64,000 nt of DNA from Flectonema sp. DT1601. Lineage: Eukaryota > Euglenozoa > Diplonemea > Diplonemida > Diplonemidae. This document shows, piece by piece, positions 56,795 to 64,000 of the stretch. Position 1 is the stretch's first letter, and every line of letters starts with the position of its first letter. Location: the NCBI GenBank assembly GCA_964019425.1, contig OZ025837.1, positions 186,001-250,000 on the forward strand, in the 5' to 3' direction. The translations under genes were made by a program, and so were the position numbers. The notes below the pieces were generated by a model. The model was not told the origin of the DNA. It searched no databases and saw only the letters and a list, made by a program, of their open reading frames with translations.

Positions 56795-57207
56795 TTTTTT
56801 TTTATAATGAGGAGCTGAGGACCAAATTTTAGAAAAAATAATAAATCAACACCAGTCAACTCTTTTTTTTTTTGTAATTAGAAATATGTTATTTGCTGGA
56901 TGTAAAATATGATATAAAACAAGACATTGTTTTTGACTGTCTGGCCAACTAACCCCCCCCTCTGAATGATGATAGAACTGGTTGGCTATCACTCGAGTCG
57001 AGGGGTTGAGATTGCTGTTCTTGAATGAAGAGCTTTCTCAATAGAATTTTGTTATAAAGTATTAAATTTAATTTTTTTTTTTTTTTTTTATTGTTTTTTT
57101 TTTTTTTTTTTTTCCTAAGATTGGTTGACACCTACAGGCAGAGTTCCCGAAGGGACTACATTATGAAGAGGGAATACCACATCCCTTCATGTTTTTTTTT
57201 AAATAAA
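56795..57207. other. Intergenic AT-rich sequence between hydrolase and SDHAF1-like gene
   Basis: 413 bp with long T runs (about 57071-57113) and a short C run near 56953. It must hold the 3' end of the hydrolase transcript and the promoter of the SDHAF1-like gene. No other feature is visible. Confidence 0.6.
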
Positions 57208-58584
57208 TTACAGTTTAGATTTAAGGTCGTCACCAACTTTGTTGAAACTCATCAAAGAAAGAACATCTGCGATTGGTGGCCTTCGAGTTAACAAAAACAA
57301 ATATTGTTTCACTTGAAATGAAGTAATAAACCCACTGGTTTTGAGCACATCTCTATCAACAATGCACGATGCTAAAACTCTTTTATCTGTTAAAGAGAGA
57401 CGTTGAATTAGAGTTTTTAAATGAGGATCTCTATTCGCAGTTGGATTATTTCTTGACTCCCAAAGCTGCAGTAGTTCACGTGAGTCATCATTGACCCAGG
57501 CAATTGGTAAGTGATGGTCATCTCTCTTTTTAGTTACGTAAATTTTTCTAAGTAGTTCCTCATAAGCAACTCTGAGATGTGGTTGATCGTCTGCAATCTT
57601 TTCAAGGGATTGCTGAGCTGAAAAATATTCAAAAAACTGCATTAAATGAGTTGGCCATCTATCGACAAGTTCACAATCGGGTTCGCAATATGCTCCGTCA
57701 GAATTTTCGTATAAAGGAACAATATTGTGAATGCTGTGAAATTGCTGAGTTTGATCAAAGATTTCCCTCACGACAGGTTCTACCTTTGACAGATATTCAT
57801 AAAGCTCTGGCACCGATCTTTCAATGATTTTTTTACCAAGAAAACCAGTGACATCCGGTAACTGTAATGTCGGAAGCATCTGAGCTATTTTTTTTTGAGC
57901 CGACTCCGAGGCTATCTCTTTATCTGTTGGAATGTATCCTTGAGGTGGTAGCTGTACTATGTAACCAACCTGAGGTTTTAATGAATTTATGGTATTTGGT
58001 GGTCTGACGTAGACTATAACGTCAGCATCGTTGTAACGGAATGGATGAGTAATTCGTTCAACGAAACCTTTACAACCGGGAGTCTCGAAGACTATCCCGT
58101 AGGTCTGCTCTGCGATTGCTCTGCACGTAGCGAGTACTCCGCCAAGTGAATGACCTGTATATGATATAGTTACGTCGCTCATCGGGTGAACTAAGTTTGC
58201 TTTTAATCTGACCACTTTACTGAACTCAGCTGAGAGTGTGAATTGGATTGTTGGCTCATCAAAGTAAACCCAAACCCCAGCCCTTAGACCTGCTGCATCA
58301 ATGGTTCCCCTCTGAGCTATAACAATATGATGTAATTCTTCATTGTAGTATGCTGTACCTCCATAACCTTCTCTGTCGAGGTGGACCTCATCACAAGATA
58401 TAAAAACTTCCCATCCCTTAGGAAGTGCTCTTCCCATGGCATCTCCATACACATGTTCTGATAAGCACGCATAAACGTAGTGCGGTACTACAGGCAGATG
58501 CTCAACTTCAGACTTGGTCAAAGGCTCGTAGACTTCCTCCGACTCTTTTCCTAACAAACTACGAAAAGTGAATGGGAATAGCAT
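57208..58584 (-). CDS. Class 3 lipase-like alpha/beta hydrolase with C-terminal SKL
   Basis: A 458-residue hydrolase from Met at 58584. A buried-strand motif (HIVIAQRGT, about 86-94) typical of the fungal lipase/class 3 family precedes the nucleophile elbow GHSLGG with Ser146. Candidate acid residues lie in the NDADVIVY segment (about 185-193), and a candidate His is in FHSIHNI (His283 or His286). The C-terminal third is helical without a recognised domain. The chain ends in Ser-Lys-Leu, the canonical PTS1 signal, so peroxisomal import is likely; lipid or acyl ester hydrolysis there is inferred. The frame stays open 65 codons further, to 58779, but that part contains possible intron signals, so the 5' end is uncertain and a short upstream exon may exist. 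It shares orientation with the genes on both sides. Confidence 0.75.
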   Translation of the reverse strand: MLFPFTFRSLLGKESEEVYEPLTKSEVEHLPVVPHYVYACLSEHVYGDAMGRALPKGWEVFISCDEVHLDREGYGGTAYYNEELHHIVIAQRGTIDAAGLRAGVWVYFDEPTIQFTLSAEFSKVVRLKANLVHPMSDVTISYTGHSLGGVLATCRAIAEQTYGIVFETPGCKGFVERITHPFRYNDADVIVYVRPPNTINSLKPQVGYIVQLPPQGYIPTDKEIASESAQKKIAQMLPTLQLPDVTGFLGKKIIERSVPELYEYLSKVEPVVREIFDQTQQFHSIHNIVPLYENSDGAYCEPDCELVDRWPTHLMQFFEYFSAQQSLEKIADDQPHLRVAYEELLRKIYVTKKRDDHHLPIAWVNDDSRELLQLWESRNNPTANRDPHLKTLIQRLSLTDKRVLASCIVDRDVLKTSGFITSFQVKQYLFLLTRRPPIADVLSLMSFNKVGDDLKSKL

Positions 58585-58882
58585 GCTGTTTGTTGAACTT
58601 GTTGAAAATATATTAAAAAAAAGGTTTAGACAGAAGCGACAAGACGACATCAGTTGGCTCAACTCGTAGAATATTTTTGTGTGATTGCCTGCAAGACATT
58701 GAAAGGATATAACAAGGAGATACTCTGGATTACCAAACAGCACTAATTGCCCTCGGTACGGCTGTAAAACGAGCAACAAAAAAAAAAAATTTTAAAAAAA
58801 AAAAAGTGGGAAAAAAACTTTTCTTTTTATTAAAAATTTAAGTTTCGCTTCTCTGGTCTCAAACAATTATTTTTTTCTTCTT

Positions 58883-58926
<44 letters not shown>

Positions 58927-61186
58927 CCTCTTCCTGTCCGGTTTCCCTTTTTAGAGGAGCCCAGCGTAAAGGCAAAAATAATAATATTCCACTTTTTATA
59001 ATTATTATCAGGCTATTTGAGAGGCAACAGAATCTGTTGACTAAAATAGCAAACCGGGCAGTTTGCCACCGACGGACTTTTTCTCAGTGGGAGAGGTTAT
59101 TTTTTTTTTTTCTTCTTCTTCTTCGTTTTTTTTCCCCGCTCAATAAAAGCTTATTTTTATTGTTTTTTTTTTTGTTTTTTTTTCTTGTTAAATGAAAAAA
59201 GAAAAAGAACAGTTAAAACCCACAAATCTCAAAGAAATAAAATAGAATTAAAAAAAAATAAAATAAAAAAACACTAATTTCTCATTGGGAGGAAATTGAG
59301 GGAGAATTTGTTGGTAGAGAGTTGTCTATTTTATTTAAGGTTTTTCTTTTTTTTTTTTTTTTTTGTAATTTTTTTTTTTTAATTTTTTTCCCCCCCCCCT
59401 TTCTCAAAAGCATTATATTAACTCAACTCTCTTTAAGTTTTTTTTTTTTTTTTAAATTTTTTTTTTGTTTTAATTTTTTGTTGGTCAAAAAAAAAAAAAA
59501 AAAAAAAAAAGCTACCACCAGCTTGTAATTTTTATTCTTTTTTTTTCTCTTTCGAGTACCTATACTAGTATCAAGAACACACTGTAATCAAATCTCAGTT
59601 TCAAGTATTTTCAAATTATTCTCTCTTGGGGATGGGAAAGGGATACGTGAAATCTCAACTGCGGGACTGCCACACCAGTGACACCTCTTCTTCTCCTGTT
59701 AACGCCTGTTTCTGTAAGTGCACACAATCAGCTTGTAAAAGAAAAATCCCCCACTAGTCAACTACGCTAAACGAATGTAAAGGGGAAAAAAAAAAAAAAA
59801 AAAAATTAAAAAATTAAAACCTACCGTGTTTTATTTTTTTTTTTTTAAATTATCATATTTTTTTTTGTTTTTTGCTCAGTTTGGCCGAAATGACAAACCG
59901 ACACGTGAAAAAAAAATTCCGATTTCTGTAGGCGTATGGGAGAGACACCCAGACGTATTTATTTTTAACACATCTCTCTCACGCTGCTCGCAATGTCGAT
60001 CTGAATGAAAAACTTCGACAAGAAATTAACGTCACTAACAAATTCTGTTCTGTTTATTATTATTATTATTTTTTTTTTTTTTTGGAATTTAGGCTTTCCA
60101 TCATCCTTCCTAAAATACTATTTTTGAGCTGACCAAGCATACGCATGGCTAATCCGCGCCAGTGCTTGCAGCAATCAAAAAGAAAAAGTCAGTTGGACTT
60201 TGGTTGGTAACCGTCGTTGTCTTCTTCCTTTCTCTTAATGGAAAAAAAAGAATAGAATGACAGCGTAGTTTGGGAAATAAAAAAAGTTTATGTAATTCAG
60301 CTTGTACACTAGACAGTGATCAAGCCGTATAAAAAAAAAGAGAAAAATAAAAAAAAAAATCGGTTAAGTTGTGGTGGTCAGACAAAAGCAACAAAAACCT
60401 GCTTTCAAAAAAAAAAAAAAAAAAAAAAACGTGTCTTGGCCGTCAAAGACCGCTCCGTAGTTTTTTTTTTTTTTTTTCGTTTTTAATAATTTTTATTTAT
60501 TTTTATTTTTTTTTTAAAAGAAGTGGCCAAAAAAAACAATGAAACAATAACCACACCAAAAAGGCAAACAAAAAACTACTCAGACAATAGCCTTATATTT
60601 CGTTTGATCACAGACAGCAATACTGTCGCAAAAAAAAAAAGGCTAACATTGTGACCAGAATAAATAAAACGGCTCTTTAATCCGAATAGTTTTCTTCTCC
60701 GATTTCGTCAGTGAGAAAAGAAAAAATGCCAAGGGGAAACCCGACGTCTTTACCAAAGACGAAAAGAAAGTATCATGGCTCCCAATAAAACCCGTTGACG
60801 GGCACACACTTTAAAAAAAAAACAAAAAAAAAAATCAGTGAAAAAAATGAGAATTAAAAACAAAAATGCTATTTTGCACGGAGCTCCACTATAGAGAGAA
60901 TGAAAGAAAAAAAAAAATGGAGTAGTATAAAAGTTGCGTCAATACGTGACAGTTACGCGCAACAGAAATGGAAGAAAAAAAAAAAAAGAGGAAAAAAAAA
61001 AAAAACAAGGGAGACAAAAAAAACATCCTTTGCGTGAGAGAAACAACGCCAGGGCAGAAATACCACAAGAAATACTAGCAGTTCCCCTATTTTTGTATTT
61101 TTGGCCGACTTGAAGGAAATTTTAAAAAAAAAAAAAAGAGTGTATTTTTTTTTTTATTTTTCTATTGATTAATCATTACTTAAGAA
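58585..61186. other. Low-complexity AT-rich intergenic region
   Basis: About 2.6 kb dominated by poly-T and poly-A runs (for example 58887-58926, 59343-59364, 59488-59510, 60409-60429). Positions 58585-58779 may hold the missing 5' end of the hydrolase gene: minus-strand CAG at about 58763-58761, GTAATC soon after, and GTCTTGCAG further on look like splice sites. The rest probably includes the hydrolase promoter and the clathrin 3' untranslated region. More complex islands (about 59560-59770, 60090-60230, 60660-60810) have no open frame of note and no tRNA-like folding that I can see. Confidence 0.6.
60745..60761. repeat. Short perfect inverted repeat
   Basis: CGTCTTT, a 3-base spacer, then AAAGACG, able to form a 7 bp hairpin. 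It lies in the non-coding region downstream of the clathrin stop. It does not match the histone 3' stem-loop consensus, and one such hairpin is expected by chance in AT-rich DNA of this length. Confidence 0.3.
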
Positions 61187-64000
61187 CTAATACCCACTGT
61201 ATCCCCCAGTCTGGTAGCTTTGCTGTGGGTAACCCGTTGGAGCGTTAGAGATCATGAGATTTGACTGCTGTGACTGTGGTGCAGCTCCAGTGAACTGAGC
61301 CTCCGCCTGCTGTTTAGCATCAGCAAGTTGGGAAGAAACATCGTCGATCTTATCAATGTATTCTTTAAGAACCTGAATGATGTAAGGCATAGCAAAGTCA
61401 TACACCTTGTGACGCCATGCCAATTCCAAAGCAACATCAGGCTGAATGTAATCATAGCACGTGTATAGTGCTGCTGAGAAGCATTCATGTAACTTGTTGT
61501 CAGTAAAGAATCTGATTAGGTCGGATACGACTTCTTTGTCTCCAGAGTCAGCTGCGGTTTGCATGGCGTCTTGGTAGAGTTTATCTTTCTTTGAAATCTC
61601 AATAGCCTGTCTGTACTTTCCGTTCATCTTGTACAGCCATGATCCAACCCTTCTCATCTCAAGTAGATCATGAACGTGAAGCTCATCAGCAAGCTCAACC
61701 TGATCAATCGCTTGAAAGTTCTCAACGCTGCTTCTCAATGACTCAAAGTCTTCTTCTTCAATATACAGTCTGTTCAAGGCGTTGTTAACCTTCTTATGAT
61801 CACCTTCCTGAGCAGTCTCTAGGTAAGGTCTAATAACAGACATAAAGTCGATAGGACCAGTACGAGACTTGTTCTGAACTTCCTGTACAACCTTATCAGG
61901 ATCAACTCTCTTAATGATGGTTGTTAATAAATCATTAACAAGGTCTGGGTGTTCCTCGAGATAGAATCCGATGGCGGAGTAGCAAAGCTCCAGACTTGAG
62001 ACTCTGCTGATGGTGTCTTTAAAGATCTCGTGATCCCAAGACAGGACAGAGTGATCAACCATAACACGTGCAGCAGAGTCCCATTCTTCATTCTTGCAGT
62101 GGATGTATCTGATCTCTGCCCAGTGATGGTATTCTTCACAAACAACAACAAGTTTGTGTGCATTCAAACGGTTCTTCCACAACTTGATGTGCTCCATCAG
62201 TTTTTCATGTCTGTACTTCGCGTATAAGATTGCTAGTTCAGTGAACATACCAACGTGAGCACGTTCACTAGTCAGTCCTTGCTTCAAAAGACTAATCAAT
62301 TCATCAATCTTACCTCTTCCTTCAAAGAACTCGATCACTCCCTGAAGCTCATCAGCAACAACAATAACATGTTGAGCAGCAGATGCAGCCAGGCGGTACT
62401 CTTCAGCTTCAACACAGGCGTAGCAGACCTGTTATGTTATTTGAGATTATAGTGTTTTTAAATAGCAGAGAGATAAACATAAAAAAAACAACAGCAACAT
62501 ACCTCCTTCCAGGTTGGAACTGAGTTGGCTCTCTGAGCAGCTGCGATGGCAGGTTCGAACTGACCTAACTTCATGTGAGTCTTTGCCAAGAATGGGAAGT
62601 TAGAAACCTGTTTTTTTATTTAATTTTTTTAAAATTTATATTCCCCTTTGTGTAGTACCCTTGGTTTATAAATTCAAAAGACAACACATACGGTTGTGAA
62701 GCAAAGTTTTGCCGCTTCGAACAATTCTTCGTTGTAACAACGTTCTCCTACGTCTGCAACCTTAGCAAGATTAGACCCCTTTAAGAATTCCTCTAAGTCG
62801 GTGATTCTGCTGGTGACACAGAATGCGTAGCACAACTCAGTGTCGATAACTTCATCTGTTGTTAAGTGGTGGTGGTGTTTTTGTGTTTTTTGCATTTTCA
62901 ATGATAATATAAAAAAAAAAAACTCATACCCTTCTGCTTGTGTCCAGATCTGGCCATTTGTAAAAACTTAACGAGGTCAGTGTACTTCTCTTTCTGACCA
63001 CATGCCTTAACAGCATTAATAACAGAAGAGGCTTGAGTAGCATCTTCAGCCTTAATAAATGAAGCAACAGCCATGGTGATGTCTCCCTGAGTGAGTTCAG
63101 CACGTCCAACAGCTGCCCAGATTTCTGGAGCTCCGGCCTTTTCAGCGAAGTCACGGGCACGGTCTAGGTTCTGGATATCTTGAAGGAGAACCTGAGTTGC
63201 CTGAGTGTGCATTCCTTGCTTCTTGTAGATAGTGAAGGCTTCCTCGTACAGTTCAGCCTTTGATGCGATCTCAGCAATATCTTTGGCGTCGTATTTGTCT
63301 AACTTTTGAACGTAGTCCATAACCTTTTGAGGGGTCGATTTAATAGCAGTTAAGATTAAAAGGTTTTGAAGGTAACGGTTATTCTTGAACTCTGTTCCGT
63401 GAAGGATAATCTTCTCAAGAAGTGCAGTCAAGTGTTCTGGAAGATCCGCAGCCATGAAAGCCTTAACAGCAGCAGATACTTCCTCAGCCTTCTTGGCTTC
63501 TGGTAAAGCAGTTGCTACAACAGCATCGATCAGGTTCTTACGGTACTGTTCGTATGTTGGTCCTTCTAAGACGGTAGCCCACAAATCTTTGTCCATTCTA
63601 GTGACGAGGTATCTCGACTGGTGTTTGAACATTCCATTACGTGATGTGACGTCAATCAGTTCAGCATCACACTGTCCCTGTTCGTATGAAAGGACAGCTA
63701 AGTTAGGATCTCTGTTCTCACAGTACTTTCCAACAATGACTGGGTCGTACTTACCAACATTATCAGTTAGGAATTGCTTTGCGTTCTTGTTAGTATCAAC
63801 GTAGATCTTAGCCAATGCGTTGTAAACACCCTGCTCTTGGGTAACGTGAAGACGAGATTCAAGCCAATCTTGAAGGAGCTTCAATCGGTTTCTCTTTTCT
63901 ACTTCTTCTACCAGTTCATTGACTGGAACCATTGAACCAACACTGACGATAAGTTTAGAGATGTAATCTTCGTTACATCCAACGTCTAGAAGTGATCCGA
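61187..64000 (-). CDS. CLTC: Clathrin heavy chain, C-terminal half (5' end beyond window)
   Basis: Coat protein forming the triskelion legs of clathrin vesicles. Coding exons are complement(61187..62428, 62503..62607, 62692..62855, 62930..>64000); the joined frame gives about 859 residues, corresponding to roughly the second half of the 1675-residue human chain. Introns are 74, 84 and 74 bp with GTATG donors and AACAG-type acceptors. Family landmarks include NEDYISKLIV, EKRNRLKLL, VGKYCENRDP, VSAAVKAFMAADLPE, LQNLLILTAIK, ERAHVGMFTELAILY and the trimerisation segment CYDYIQPDVALELAWRH with FAMPYIIQVLKEYI. So it spans the later clathrin repeats, the light-chain-binding proximal leg and the trimerisation domain, then a Gln/Gly/Tyr-rich tail ending GGYSGY. 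A minus-strand AATAAA at 61158-61153 could be the polyadenylation signal but sits in a homopolymer run. The ATG at 63932 is internal, since the frame and homology continue to the window edge. Confidence 0.95.

Noticed and set aside
59322-60008. Phe-rich small open frames in the low-complexity region
   Set aside because: They are translations of poly-T runs.
63454-63804. A 116-codon plus-strand frame
   Set aside because: Antisense shadow of the clathrin heavy chain exon, whose homology is unambiguous.

Overview
This is eukaryotic nuclear DNA. A clathrin heavy chain gene with short GT-AG introns, a nuclear-encoded mitochondrial assembly factor, a hydrolase ending in a peroxisomal tripeptide and a cut-and-paste DNA transposon all point that way. 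The AT-rich, homopolymer-laden flank, the 74-84 bp introns and a clathrin chain divergent from both animal and plant forms suggest a protist, but I cannot place the lineage from sequence alone.

Positions 1 to 55993 are one head-to-tail tandem array with a period of about 1945 bp. It enters the window already in progress and holds 28 copies of one minus-strand gene (27 complete, one cut by the window edge). Each copy encodes the same 260-residue precursor, with an N-terminal signal peptide, 16 cysteines and no domain I recognise. Copies are separated by about 1.16 kb spacers carrying an A-rich leader next to the start codon, a pair of CGTACG palindromes, a purine tract and a short (ACCGCC)n microsatellite. 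The copies are almost identical. The few variants (microsatellite length, one spacer transition, two linked coding substitutions) recur 12 or 13 units apart, which suggests that blocks of units were duplicated.

One spacer (6974-9553) is split by a DNA transposon of about 2.58 kb with 162 bp, nearly perfect terminal inverted repeats and an intact 664-residue DDE/D-type transposase on the plus strand. It looks like a recent arrival.

The array stops abruptly at 55993, inside the spacer of its last copy, and the sequence becomes AT-rich. Three single-copy genes follow, all on the minus strand like the array: an SDHAF1-like LYR protein (56396-56794), a class 3 lipase-like hydrolase with a C-terminal SKL (57208-58584, 5' end uncertain), and the C-terminal half of clathrin heavy chain in four exons (61187 to beyond 64000). 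They are ordinary cell-biology genes (mitochondrial complex II assembly, probable peroxisomal lipid metabolism, vesicle coats) with no evident functional link to the array. About 2.4 kb between the hydrolase and clathrin is low-complexity DNA in which I see no gene.

The most novel content is the array: a highly amplified, homogenised gene for an unrecognised cysteine-rich secreted protein, compositionally unlike its neighbours.
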